64,000 nt of DNA, from positions 32,006-96,005 of the forward strand of contig BFEA01000168.1 in assembly GCA_003427395.1 (NCBI GenBank), read 5' to 3'. Below, piece after piece: positions 33,757 through 44,136 of the stretch (position 1 is its first letter; each line of letters starts with the position of its first letter). The notes under the pieces are model-generated. The model saw nothing but the letters and a program-made list of their open reading frames with translations, did no database searches and had not been told where the DNA came from. The translations under genes were made by a program, and so were the position numbers. This DNA comes from Chara braunii. Its lineage: Eukaryota > Streptophyta > Charophyceae > Charales > Characeae.

Positions 33757-34038
33757 ACCACGAGGGCCCCAACCGGACATCTTCCCCGCGACGACCCAGA
33801 ACCCCGAACTCCGAAATCGCGGGCGGACGGCGCATACCCCGACCGAACCCCTTCCTCCAGTCACTCCCACAGGCCCTCCCCCTGCGACGACCTAGAACCC
33901 GCCCCCCCTTGGCCAAAAATGGGCCCACAAATGGCCCGCGACGACCACGTACGCGGGCCCCATTTTTGTGTACGTGCGTACGTGCATACACGTATGCACG
34001 TTCGCGGACCGCGCGCACGTGTACGTCGTGCAACCCAG
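33757..34038. mobile_element. Partial hAT-like element (right end only)
   Basis: The end TCGTGCAACCCAG (to 34,038), complement CTGGGTTGCACGACGTACAC, matches the terminal repeat of the element at 9,324-10,456. The subterminal CGTGCATACACGTATGCACG motif is shared as well. The left boundary at 33,757 abuts LTR copy E without a recognisable terminal repeat, so this copy is truncated. The GC-rich interior has chance ORFs on both strands. Confidence 0.6.
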
Positions 34039-34040
34039 GT

Positions 34041-34760
34041 ATAATGCTTATGGGAAATAGTCAGGGGGGTCATGTGAGAGTATTGTACTACGTCCCTCCC
34101 ACATCCAGCCTGCCCCACCAACAAACTCGCGAAAGCCAGCTGCCTCTCCTCCCAAGCATGATACAAATAGTTTCACCTGCCCAAACATCACCACCTTCTG
34201 ATCGCCATAGACATACCTTTGATGGCCGCATCCCATTGCAATAATTTTTCCTCTTTCTTTCCATTATAGGTCGAGGGCATTTTCATTTTGATCTTGTCAC
34301 TGGCCTCCTTGTCATCCTCACTCTTCTTCTCCTTTCCCTTTCCTTTCCCCTTGCGATCTCCTCCCTTTTTATCATCATCACCACCATCATCATTATCAGG
34401 GGGTCCATTGCCGCCTGTACTCCTTGCAGTGAGTGGTCATGTCGGGATTGTTCCACTTACCTTGAATTCGTCCTGATTAGCAGCAAGCTTCTCTACAGAT
34501 TGGCACCGTGCAACAAACTCCTTTCCAGCTTGGAAGGCGGCCTTGGTAAGCAGCCCTATTTGCTCCTTAAATCTCACTTTTATCATCCCCCTTGGCTTGC
34601 TCCCTCAGCCTAATGGCTCTAGTGATCCTTGTGATGCCTTCTAAAGACAGACTCCTCAACCCATAATTGTTATCTACCAACTGAACAAGCCTGCCCAGGC
34701 CTCTGCAATCATGGTACAAATGCAAACTACTCTTCTAGAGTATTCATCAACATTTTACAA
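34041..34760 (-). pseudogene. Gag-like coding fragment
   Basis: Minus-strand sequence reads, in order: GRLVQLVDNNYGLRSLSLEG (about 34,700), a helical segment KAAFQAGKEFVARCQSVEKL (about 34,540), a TGA in place of a likely Arg codon, an Asp/Lys-rich linker (DDDKKGGDRKGKGKGKEKK, about 34,360), then MKMPSTYNGKKEEKLLQWDA (about 34,260) and, after a frameshift, YGDQKVVMFGQVKLFVSCLG ending near 34,050. A disordered charged linker followed by a [LM]P.[FY].GK....LL.W motif resembles the start of a retroelement capsid domain. It is cut at 34,040 by the hAT-like end. I cannot name the family; assignment as Gag is inference. Confidence 0.5.
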
Positions 34761-34934
34761 GTGGCTGGAACCACTAATGGAACACGGAGTGGGACTTGGG
34801 ATTAGGACCCAGGACTCGCGACTCAGACCTGAGACTTAGGACTGGGACCCAAGATTTTGGGACCAGGACTGGGACACATGCCGGGAAATCATTTCAGTGG
34901 AAGAGGAGAAAAAGGGGGCCACAAAAATTTCCTC

Positions 34935-34939
<5 letters not shown>

Positions 34940-35002
<63 letters not shown>
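34940..35002. repeat. (CT)n microsatellite
   Basis: A pure CT dinucleotide run of about 63 bp. Confidence 0.95.
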
Positions 35003-35004
<2 letters not shown>

Positions 35005-36053
35005 ACGCTGTCAAGCACCTGTGAGATCAAGTAATACATTGGCCATGAGTGTTATTGGAGATTTGAAGTTGTAATGCTCAAACAACAGATCGATCGCCAA
35101 CGAAAATGCACCAACTGACACAACACCATCATACATTGCACATGTACATGTGCGCAAACACACCGATGGGTACATAGGGACATAATGTTGTACAATGATT
35201 TATGCGCAGCACACCTACAAGCCCAAGAATATATAACGCAGGGGTGTTCAATTGAGTATAACAGAAGATGTTGTACAGTGATCTTTACACAGTACACCTA
35301 TACATGGTATCACATAGTGTTCTATTCGAATATAACACAGGGTGGAGTATTCGAATAAAACACAGGTCTAAATGCAAATAGAACATATGCCTTCTATTTG
35401 AACATTTTTCGAATAGAGCACATGGGTTCTATATGAATCAATTTGTCATACTTCAGTTTTTTGCGCCCATATGTCTCGAGTAGTAGGATTTGTAGTAGCA
35501 TGTCACCCGACTAAGAGTGGTTTGTGAGGCTTCGGCCTGACTTCGAACCGCACCGGCTAGGTCGGCCTGCGCTAGGAGATCAACCCCTTAATTAGACCGC
35601 CTTGACGCCTCTATTCTGAGTACCTCACGCCTAGCTCGGAGGGAGTGCCCTGTGGTTGGGGAGACTCTCACCAGAGGCCCAAGCGTTGAGGAGCAACCAC
35701 GTCTACGGCGTAAGGATGATGGGCTAGGGTTATCCTCCAGTCTTTGTGGAGGGGTATTTGACGTTAATTAGAGGTGTTAGTTAGTACATTACTTTATTCT
35801 GGTATACCCATTGTATGATCCCAACCCTGAGTGGGGTGGGTAGATGCTGTCAATTTTTTTTTTAATTCTTGAGGTGAGTTTTGTCCACACTTTTACTTCT
35901 CTTTGTCACTCTTTGTCAAGTAGGGCTGAAAAAGGAAAAGGTATTAGTTGGAGTAGATTCTAGCTAGCTCGGATGTGGCTATCAATGTCGGTCGAAGAGT
36001 ACCGGGTCTCAATCGAGTGATCCCATGAGCCTCCCGAGTTTATAAAAGGAAAC
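35003..36053. other. Interval without a recognised gene
   Basis: Related short phrases recur between 35,310 and 35,440 (TTCTATTCGAATATAACACAG, ATTCGAATAAAACACAG, TTTTCGAATAGAGCACATG), a degenerate direct repeat. The region 35,500-35,830 has the look of an LTR or leader preceding the gag-like remnant at 36,054, but I found no terminal motif or primer-binding site. Confidence 0.4.
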
Positions 36054-36836
36054 TTGGTGGAGTTCACCCTGCCAACCCGCCCTACTCCAGGAGAGGACAA
36101 CCGTTATGGCTGGAGGTCAATACTTATATGGTCGGACATTTGGTTGTGGATATTTCGTGACCTAAGAAGCAAACACGACTATAGAGGCAGGATTGTTCCA
36201 GGGACTGGCTGGGTTGACGTAAAGGGGTTCATCTACTTGAGCTTGGACATAGCCAAAAAGGTTGCCCTTGCCTTCGCGACATGACACTCTTGGAGGCTTA
36301 TGGATTGGGCAGAGCGGTATCTTCAGGACGGAGTCGAAGCCTTTAGGCGAGAGGAGGAGGGAGCGCATTGTAGATGACCTAGCCAATTTCCTCCAAGGAC
36401 TATCACAAGAGATCTTTTGTTCGTCGGGGGTAGGTACGTCCCACATTCTTATCGCAAGCTAAGAACAATTATTCGAGCAGTTTGGAGGGGTTGGAAGACT
36501 AGTTGAGTCCTACCTTACTCTCGAGGAATTGAGCATTTTTTTTCGAGGAGACCTAGACACAGATTACGCTTACTACTCTCTGTGATGTGGGATTACGCTG
36601 GGGGGGACGAGAGAATTCAGCTCATAGAGTTGATCCACTCCATTGCACCTACCGCTTGTAGACATTGGGCGGCGTCGAGGTATTCTCAACCCTCCTTTGT
36701 TTGGGATATCTTTGAGAGGGAACTTAGGACCTGTGTGAGGAAACCCGGGGAGGGGTCGCCTATCGTTCGTCGAAGCCAAGGGCAACGACGCCTGTCACTC
36801 GCCGCTCCCGCTTCCGAGGTCCTCGACGACCGATAG
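36054..36836 (+). pseudogene. Possible gag-like remnant
   Basis: Open segments in shifting frames: VEFTLPTRPTPGEDNRYGWR (36,057), WAERYLQDGVEAFRREEEG (about 36,307), and RIQLIELIHSIAPTACRHW followed by SFVWDIFERELRTCVRKP (36,600-36,750). Amphipathic helices rich in Trp and Arg upstream of a protease fit the position of gag for the pol starting at 37,980. Several stops and frameshifts lie between the segments, and nothing matches a named domain. The link to the downstream pol is inferred from position only. Confidence 0.35.
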
Positions 36837-37659
36837 GGTGTCTGGGTTGGAGTAGTCTGTCACGCCACTCTTTTACCCCGAACGAGTGTTCCCTTCACCG
36901 CAGACTACAAAGCGGATAAAGAAGTATAAAACCCGAAGTTATAATATCGTGACCCAAACGCAATTCCTTATTTGAAACCGTAAATCCCTTTTTAATTATT
37001 CTCTGTAGAGTTTAGGGACGATAAGGCGACCCAGTAATTCGCCAGATTCTCTTTTCAATTCTCTGAGAACAATAAGGCGACACAAGATTTCCTTATGTCA
37101 AGTCCATACAATATGTCCATTGATCAGGCTAGCATTATTGTCGGTTTCATCTCTCAGCTGGAGACACTAAGGCTTTACTGGCTGCTCCGAGATACCAATG
37201 ACAGTTCCCGTAAGACACCTGATCCCCTCGGCCTTCGCTTAGGGCTGATTCAGAACCTCAATCTCAATCCTCTCAGCCCTCCTCTACGCTGATTCCAATA
37301 TTTAGGCTGCAGAGAGAAGTAATTCCAGTAGATGCGCAACTCCCCTTCACGGGATCGTACTTATTCATGGTATGATGTTTCACCACTCTTGAAGCTTGAC
37401 AATTTGGGGGGGAGGGTGTCCGAATGCGCATTAATTCAAGTACCAGTACGAGAGAGATCACCCCTCAATCTTGTTGTGTCTGTCACTTCGGACCGGAGTG
37501 AACTCCGTGCGGCAGCACATCAACCCTGTTCACCTGTTTAAAAATGAAATATATAATTAACGCAAGTCAACTTTGGAGACTTCCATTACTCCACAGGTCT
37601 GCAAACATGGTTGTTCCCCACGTTAGGAGGGAGGCTATTTTCCCCAAGTGCCGAATATA

Positions 37660-37975
37660 ACGGTTCTCCCCGAATGTGGTTACAGCGGGATAGAGGTCCC
37701 CGTTCACAGCAGAGAGCCAGAACCAACCAACAACGAATGTGGCTATAGTCTCACCAGCAGGGAAGCAGATACCGCCCGCAACGGAGCGCCAATACCAATC
37801 AACAGCGAATGTGGCTATAGTCTCACTGACAGGAAAGCAGATACGGCCCGCAACGGAGCGCTAGTACCAATCAACAACAAATGTGGCTATAGTCTCACCG
37901 ACAAGAAAGCGGATGCCACCCGCAGCAGAGAGTCAGTCCCAATCAACAGCAAATGTGGCTATAGTCTGGACAACT
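37660..37975 (+). repeat. 72-bp tandem repeat, array 1 (upstream of protease)
   Basis: About four units of GAATGTGGCTATAGTCTCAC plus a body ending CCAATCAACAGC. The 72-bp unit is a multiple of three, so one frame stays open with the repeated peptide ECGYSLTDRKADTARNGA. The last unit runs into TGGACAACTGA and the protease frame at 37,980. The same repeat forms array 2 at 45,020-45,455. The peptide is probably not functional; the array may be the remains of LTR or leader DNA. Confidence 0.85.
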
Positions 37976-37979
37976 GATC

Positions 37980-38997
37980 TTGGTAGATGTAGAAGTGTTT
38001 AGAAGCAGAGTAGGGGCCGTTATAGACTCAGGGGCCACCCGTAGCTATATTAGCCGTAGGGCACTGAAAAGACTGAAGTTAGGATTAAAAGTCCAAAAGT
38101 TAGCAGACCCCATAGTCAGTGTCCTCGCAAACAACCGCACTATGCGCGTTGAGGACTACGTAGAGGGAGTCCAGGCGTACTTCCGCCTAGAGAAAGATGG
38201 GAAGGTGGAGAAAATCCTCCATTCCCTGATTCTCCTCGTTCAGGATGACCTTCCTTTCGACATGGTGTTAGGAATGGATTGGGGAGAGGCAGCAGGGGCC
38301 ACACTCCACTTGAGAGAGCATGAGTGTAGGCTCCCTAGTCTGTCAGGCGAGGTTGAGATTGCCCGCTTGTTTCATGTGTCAGGTGTAGATAACACTCTGG
38401 CACACTGCTGTCTAAGTGCTCCCGCGTTCGTGCGACTATTGAAAAAGGAGCAATTAGAGGACCAGGTCTTTGTAGTTTATGTTAGACCTGTCGCTGAGGC
38501 TAAGGAAGAGGTAAGTTCCACAGATCCAACCATTGCCAAGCTGCTGGAGGAGCTTAAAGACTTGACTGAGTCGCCGACAGGAGTAGTGCCGCGACCCATC
38601 CAACACAGGATAGAGATAAGGTCTGGCAGTAGGACTCTTAAGGGAGCAGTCTACATGATGTCCCCTAGGGAGTTGGAGGAGCTACGCAAGCAGTTAGACG
38701 AGCTCCTCGAGAAAGATTGGATCAGGCCCAGTTCGTCTCCTTTTGGAGCACCAGTCCTGTTTGTCCCCAAGAAGGAAGGAGAGCTTCGAATGTGTATAGA
38801 CTGTAGGGGTTTGAATGCGATTACTGTGAAGAATGCCGAACCACTGCCCAGGATAGACGATCTACTAGATCGGGTGCAGGGTTGTAAGTATTTCTCTAAG
38901 ATAGATCTAAAGTCCGGTTACCATCAGATAGAAGTCCATCCTGATGACCAGTACAAGACTTCGTTCCGGACTAGATATGGGCACTATGAGTTTATAG
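37980..38997 (+). CDS. pol: Ty3/gypsy Pol: protease and N-terminal reverse transcriptase (partial)
   Basis: An open frame of about 340 residues without a stop. The aspartic protease core is [13 protein letters not shown] (catalytic D-S-G, residues about 17-19), with [12 protein letters not shown] further on. A linker leads to [60 protein letters not shown], then [18 protein letters not shown] (first catalytic Asp) and YGHYEFI. The YxDD motif is not reached. After GAGTTTATAG (38,997) the sequence stops matching pol; the continuation (TTTATAGTGATGCCC) is at 41,711. The annotated frame continues to 39,133 only through foreign sequence and into the gap. This half is intact, unlike the 3' half. 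Confidence 0.9.
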
Positions 38998-39066
38998 CAT
39001 ACTTGCAAGCGCACGTCGTGCGCGAGTTTCCCGACGTGCGGCGCACGGGCCCGACCGTTCCCGCGC

Positions 39067-39100
39067 CTGTCTCTTATACACATCTAGATGTGTATAAGAG
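39067..39100. other. Nextera transposase mosaic-end junction (sequencing adapter)
   Basis: CTGTCTCTTATACACATCT (39,067-39,085) is followed directly by AGATGTGTATAAGAG (39,086-39,100), the inverted mosaic-end pair formed when mate-pair fragments are circularised; the last four bases of the second copy are missing. This is known library chemistry, not genome. The flanking bases therefore come from two places. Confidence 0.97.
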
Positions 39101-40028
39101 CCGTGTTGAGCCGAGTGCCCAAGGATTAGCTTTNNNNNNNNNNNNNNNNNNNNNNNNNNNNNNNNNNNNNNNNNNNNNNNNNNNNNNNNNNNNNNNNNNN
39201 NNNNNNNNNNNNNNNNNNNNNNNNNNNNNNNNNNNNNNNNNNNNNNNNNNNNNNNNNNNNNNNNNNNNNNNNNNNNNNNNNNNNNNNNNNNNNNNNNNNN
39301 NNNNNNNNNNNNNNNNNNNNNNNNNNNNNNNNNNNNNNNNNNNNNNNNNNNNNNNNNNNNNNNNNNNNNNNNNNNNNNNNNNNNNNNNNNNNNNNNNNNN
39401 NNNNNNNNNNNNNNNNNNNNNNNNNNNNNNNNNNNNNNNNNNNNNNNNNNNNNNNNNNNNNNNNNNNNNNNNNNNNNNNNNNNNNNNNNNNNNNNNNNNN
39501 NNNNNNNNNNNNNNNNNNNNNNNNNNNNNNNNNNNNNNNNNNNNNNNNNNNNNNNNNNNNNNNNNNNNNNNNNNNNNNNNNNNNNNNNNNNNNNNNNNNN
39601 NNNNNNNNNNNNNNNNNNNNNNNNNNNNNNNNNNNNNNNNNNNNNNNNNNNNNNNNNNNNNNNNNNNNNNNNNNNNNNNNNNNNNNNNNNNNNNNNNNNN
39701 NNNNNNNNNNNNNNNNNNNNNNNNNNNNNNNNNNNNNNNNNNNNNNNNNNNNNNNNNNNNNNNNNNNNNNNNNNNNNNNNNNNNNNNNNNNNNNNNNNNN
39801 NNNNNNNNNNNNNNNNNNNNNNNNNNNNNNNNNNNNNNNNNNNNNNNNNNNNNNNNNNNNNNNNNNNNNNNNNNNNNNNNNNNNNNNNNNNNNNNNNNNN
39901 NNNNNNNNNNNNNNNNNNNNNNNNNNNNNNNNNNNNNNNNNNNNNNNNNNNNNNNNNNNNNNNNNNNNNNNNNNNNNNNNNNNNNNNNNNNNNNNNNNNN
40001 NNNNNNNNNNNNNNNNNNNNNNNNNNNN
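39101..40028. other. Misjoined 33-bp LTR fragment and 895-bp gap
   Basis: 39,101-39,133 is identical to 31,549-31,581 and 61,825-61,857 inside LTR copies E and F. It is followed by N from 39,134 to 40,028. It reached this place through the mate-pair junction read and should not be annotated as pol. Confidence 0.9.
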
Positions 40029-40940
40029 CGCAGAGGTCGTGCTAATCTTCTCTGTATCGTTCCCATCCCTCCATTTTGTATCCTCCTCCAGGCCGTCCTC
40101 CTCCTCCCCTCCTCCTCCTCCTCCTCCTCCTCCTCCTCCTCCTCTCCTCCCGCTCGTCCTACTCCTCCCCTTCCTCATCCTCCATCTCTCCTCCTCGTCC
40201 TCCATTCTTGTCCTCCTCCTCCTCCTCCTCCTCCTCCTCTTCTCCCACAGGTGTCGAATATGTCGAGTTTTTTTTTTTTTTTGACCTTTTCTCAATTTGT
40301 GCGTATCATCCTTGCGCAGAGGTCGTGCTAATCTTCTCTGTATCGTTCCCATCCCTCCGTTTCGTCTTCTCCTCCAGGTCGTCCTCCTCCCCTCCTCCTC
40401 CTCCTCCTCCTCCTCCTCTCCTCCCGCTCGTCCTACTCCTCCCCTTCCTCATCCTCCATCTCTCCTCCTTGTCCTCCATTCTCCTCGTCCTCCTCCTCCT
40501 CCTCCTCCTCCTCCTCCTCCTCCTCCTCCTTTTCTCTCACAGGTGTCGAATATATCGATTTTTATTTTTTTTTTGACCTTTTCTCGATTTGTGCGTATCA
40601 TCCTTGCGCAGAGGTCGTGCCAATCTTCTCTGTATCGTTCCCATCCCTCCGTTTCCGTTTCGTCTCCTCCTCCAGGTCGTCCTCCTCCCCTCCTCCTCCT
40701 CCTCCTCCTGCTCGTCCTACTCCTCCCCTTCCTCATCCTCCATCTCTCCTCCTCGTCCTCCGTTCTTGTCGTCCTCCTCCTCCTCCTCCTCCTCCTCCTC
40801 CTTCTCCTCCTTCTCCTCCTCCTCCTCTTCTCCCACAGGTGTCGAATATGTCGAGTTTTTTTTTTTTTTTGACCTTTTCTCGATTTGTGCGTATCATCCT
40901 TGCGCAGAGGTCGTGCTAATCTTCTCTGTGTCGTTCCCAT
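40029..40940 (-). repeat. Tandem array of U6 snRNA 3'-domain copies with A-run and (AGG)n
   Basis: On the minus strand each unit of about 292-296 bp holds GGGAACGATACAGAGAAGAT, TTAGCACGACCTCTGCGC and AAGGATGATACGCACAAATC, then GAGAAAAGGTC, an A-run of 8-15, CTCGACATATTCGACACCTG, and a long (AGG)n tract. U6-like parts lie at 40,871-40,940, 40,575-40,643 and 40,283-40,351; a fourth (about 40,029-40,068) is cut by the gap. The ACAGAGA and AGC elements of U6 are intact here, but the 5' stem-loop is missing and the 3' end is A-rich instead of T-rich. These are 5'-truncated, poly-A-linked U6 pseudogene copies amplified in tandem. Confidence 0.85.
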
Positions 40941-41080
40941 TGCGCTGCGGGCCAAGGAGACAGGGGCATGAGTGGATGGCAGGGAAGAAGGTGGAAGCAG
41001 GAGGCAGCATCGGCGAGCACGTCCTGGCGAGGGGGACGGTGGCGGGAAGTGTACCGTGTTCGGCTTCATCGTCGTCATCC

Positions 41081-41200
41081 TCTGATGATGATGACGGCGA
41101 TGACGCCGATAGTGATGATGATCGTGATGGTGATGATGATCGTGGTGGTGATGATGATCGTGATGGTGATGATTATCGTGATGGTGACGGTGATGACGGG
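41081..41200 (+). repeat. GATGGTGATGATGATCGT minisatellite
   Basis: Degenerate repeats of GATGATGATCGTGATGGT with an 18- to 24-bp period. The open frames (Asp-rich on plus, His-rich on minus) follow from composition. Confidence 0.85.
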
Positions 41201-41232
41201 AACAGGACGGAGGTTTTGAATCTTCTGATGAT

Positions 41233-41460
41233 GAGGACGAGGTAACACCTCTTGGACCCCTCAGACCCCCCTTAAAAGTTGCGCAGGTAACACCTCTTGG
41301 ACCCCTCAGACCCCCCTTAAAAAAAAATAAAAAAAAAAAAATAAAAAAAAATCCGCATGGATCTCCACATGGATCCGGTCTGTGCGGGTGCGGAATGTGC
41401 GGAGATAGAGCACCCCTCGTACGGATCTCCGCACGGATCCAGTCTGTGGGGGTGCGGTTC
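41233..41460. repeat. Short tandem duplications and A-rich tract
   Basis: GGTAACACCTCTTGGACCCC with TCAGACCCCCCTTAAAA occurs twice (about 41,241 and 41,288). An A/T-rich tract (41,319-41,350) follows, then two diverged copies of CGGATCTCC[GA]CA[CT]GGATCC (about 41,353 and 41,420) around GGTCTGTG(C/G)GGGTGCGG. It lies in the interval interrupting pol. Confidence 0.75.
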
Positions 41461-41704
41461 GTAGGACCTGGTGTTTTCGCATACAGATTTCGGGGCGTGG
41501 TTGCAGTCAGATGCGTCGAGTTCCGGCGCCTATAAAGGTTGAAAATACATTTCAAAAAATGCTGTTTTCGGTATACCCTAACGCATACGTCCGCCTTTTA
41601 GTTNTAAAAAAAAAAAAAAAAAAGGTCCGCATTTTTTAGCTTTCTTTCTTTCTTTTTTTTTTCTTCTTTTTTATAGCTTTCTCACCCTCGACTACTTTTT
41701 GCAA

Positions 41705-42682
41705 GTATGGTTTATAGTGATGCCCTTTGGACTAACCAACGCGCCAGCCACTTTTCAGCGTTGTATGAATGATCTATTTTGACCTTGGTTAGTTAAGTTG
41801 TAGTAGTTTATTTAGATGACATTTTAATTTTCAGCAAGACCCTCCAGGAGTATCAGGGTCATCTGTGGCAGGTCTTGGAAAAGTTGAGAGAGTCAAACTT
41901 CAAGATCAACGCGAAGAAGTGCGAGTGGACCAAGACACAAGTTTTGTACTTGGGCCACGTATTAGATGGAGATGGGATCAAACCCGAGCACAACAAGATA
42001 GCGGCAATAAGAGACTGGCTGACACCCCGCACATTGACAGAGTTGCAGTCGTTCTTAGGCCTAGCTAATTACTACAGAAAGTTCGTGAGGAACTTTTCTA
42101 CTATCACCGCTCCCTTGCGCAGGTTGCTTAAGAAAGAGGCAAACTGGCAATGGGACAAAGATTGTACGTCTGAGCTAAAGAGACTGAAGCGCGCGTTAAT
42201 AGAATACCCTGTCCTCAAGGTAGCTGATCCGTCCTTGCCATTTGTCATTACCACGGACGCGAGTCGGTATGGAATAGGCGCCATGTTGCAGCAGGACGAC
42301 GACAATGGCTATAGACCCGTAGAGTTCAATGTCAGCAAGGATGCCCTCAAAGAAGGTTACTACCTCGGCGTACAGGAGGGAACTCTACGCTCTCAGGTAG
42401 GCTTTAGAGCATTGGAAGCATTATCTGCTTGGGAGGCACTTCAAAGTGAATTCTGACCATGAAACACTTAGATGGTTAAAGACCTAGGCCAAGATGACAC
42501 CTAAGCTAACTAGGTGGGCCGCTGAGATAGACCAGTACGACTTTGAGCTCAAGCCAGTAAAGGGCAAGTACAACGTAGTTGCGGATGCTCTGAGTAGGAG
42601 ATCAGACTACTCTGGAGCCATTGTAGACTATCTGGATATAGGGAGAGACCTGCAGGAGAAAGTGAGGCAAGCGTATACGTAG
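41705..42682 (+). pseudogene. pol: Ty3/gypsy Pol: C-terminal RT and RNase H (decayed)
   Basis: It resumes with FIVMPFGLTNAPATFQRCMN (41,711 on), then a TGA at 41,780, a frameshift, and VVVYLDDILIFSK with the catalytic YLDD at 41,809-41,820. The thumb/connection part follows (KCEWTKTQVLYLGHVLDGDG, LTELQSFLGLANYYRKFVRN, from 41,910). RNase H begins PFVITTDASRYGIGAML (42,240), shifts frame near 42,325, and continues RRELYALR*ALEHWKHYLLG and HETLRWLKT*AK with TAG at 42,398 and 42,485, ending ADALSRR and a TAG at 42,680. Every stop here sits where Gln or Arg is expected (CAG or CGA changed to TAG or TGA). Confidence 0.88.
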
Positions 42683-44136
42683 GACCCTATCTATAGTGAC
42701 CTCCTCAAGAGAGTTAAGGAGGCTCCAGAGACCGAGCCACACTACCGCATTACAAAAGGATTGTTGTTTGAGACGACAGATGTATTCAACCGCCTATGCG
42801 TTCCCAACAGTGAGGAAATCCGCAGTCTGATCCTAGGGGAATGCCATGACGCAGAGGGACACTTTGGTTGGCAAAAGACATTAGCCAATCTGATGCGTGC
42901 GTACACCTGGCCAGGGATGAAGAATGACTGCACAGAGTATGTTCGCAGTTGTAAAGTGTGCCAGAGGAATAAAACTACTACGCGTGCCCTTCTAGGTCTT
43001 CTCAGACCTTTGCCCATTCCCGACCAGCCGGGAGACTCAGTGTCCATAGACTTCATGGATACTCAGGTCAAGAGTAGACATGGTAAGAGCCAAGTCATGG
43101 TCATAGTTGACCGTTTTAGCAAGTATGCTGTTTTCGTTCCTTTGCCTGCAGAGGCACGCACATAATTAGTTATTCAAAAGTTTTTTATCATTGGGTTAGT
43201 AAGAACGGAATCCCATTATCCATAGTTAGCGATAGAGATAGTCATTTCGCCAGCCAGAACTGGCAAGAACTCATGAGAGTTTACGGGTCATAGTTGTTAA
43301 TGTCATCTGGCCGTCATCCAGAGACCAACGGCCAGACAGAACAAACGAACAAGATCCTACAGCAAGTTATGCACATGTACATTAGACCTGATCAGATCAA
43401 CTGGGATGAGATGTTGCCTAAGGTAGCTAGTGCATACAACAACAGCGTGCATCTATCCACCTATCGCACTCCCAATGAGCTGCACAAGTCCTTTAGGCCA
43501 CGCATACCGTTTGAAGGACTGAACCGGGATCAGATTCACAGACTATCGCCCGGTACCAAGGAGTTCGCAGTACAACACGAAAAATAACTAGCAACTGTTG
43601 TTGAAAACCTCAGGAAGGTCCAACACAGAATGATAGAACAGGCCAATAAGCACCGTCGCCCATCACAGTTTCAGGTAGGCGACTTAGTCTGGGTCAAGTC
43701 TAAAGAGTTTGCACCTGAGGAGCATATCTCGCAAAAGTTGTTGCCTGCATATAGAGGACCGTGGCCGGTTCTAGAAGTCAAGGGCGGAGAGGATGGACCG
43801 TCCTACACTATAGAGATTCCAACACACCTCCACACAGACCCTGTTTTCCATGCTTCGAAGCTGTTGTTGTGTGCCACAAGTCAACAGTTCCCTTCAAGAA
43901 GATCCATGATCCCCCCGGATATGGGCGTAAGTTATGACATTGACAGCATTGTAGATGAGGATGTGTTCAGAATAGGAGGTAGAGGTCGTCCCCAGAAACA
44001 GTATAAGGTCCGGTTTGCTTATTAGGAACCGGAAGACGACCGTTGGTTTACAAGGACAGAACTTCTAGAAACAGCTCCCGACATAGTCAGAGCCTATGAG
44101 CGTGATAAGAAGGGTAAAGGTCCTGCCTTGGACTAA
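42683..44136 (+). pseudogene. pol: Ty3/gypsy Pol: integrase and chromodomain-like tail (decayed)
   Basis: The H2C2 zinc-binding domain is at 42,835-42,970 (HDAEGHFGWQKTLANLM then CKVCQRNK). The integrase core has SIDFMDT (first Asp), a TAA at 43,163, a frameshift in a T6 run (43,181-43,186), SIVSDRDSHFASQNW (second Asp), a TAG at 43,291, then SSGRHPETNGQTEQTNK (Glu). After a TAA at 43,585 come VGDLVWVKSKEF, the LPAYRGPWPVLE and YTIEIPTHLHTDPVFHASKL GPY/M-like part, and a tail YDIDSIVDEDVF...GRGRPQKQYKVRF (TAG 44,023) EDDRWFTRTELLETAPDIV typical of a chromodomain. This makes the element a chromovirus. Pol ends at 44,136. Confidence 0.88.

Noticed and set aside
34415-34460. Possible intron (CAAG|GTAAGT donor, TACAG acceptor) in the gag-like fragment
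   Set aside because: Only 46 bp, and the frame continues through it with a single TGA that could be a C-to-T change at an Arg codon.
37660-37975. CRISPR-like repeat array
   Set aside because: Units are contiguous 72-bp tandem repeats without unique spacers, in a eukaryotic retroelement.
39134-40331. Extension of the pol frame through the gap into Ser/Pro-rich sequence
   Set aside because: The reading frame passes through N and then (TCC)n; it is not pol.
40449-41555. 368-residue His/Arg-rich minus-strand ORF
   Set aside because: It is read through (AGG)n, U6-derived repeats and a GATGGT minisatellite; not a protein gene.
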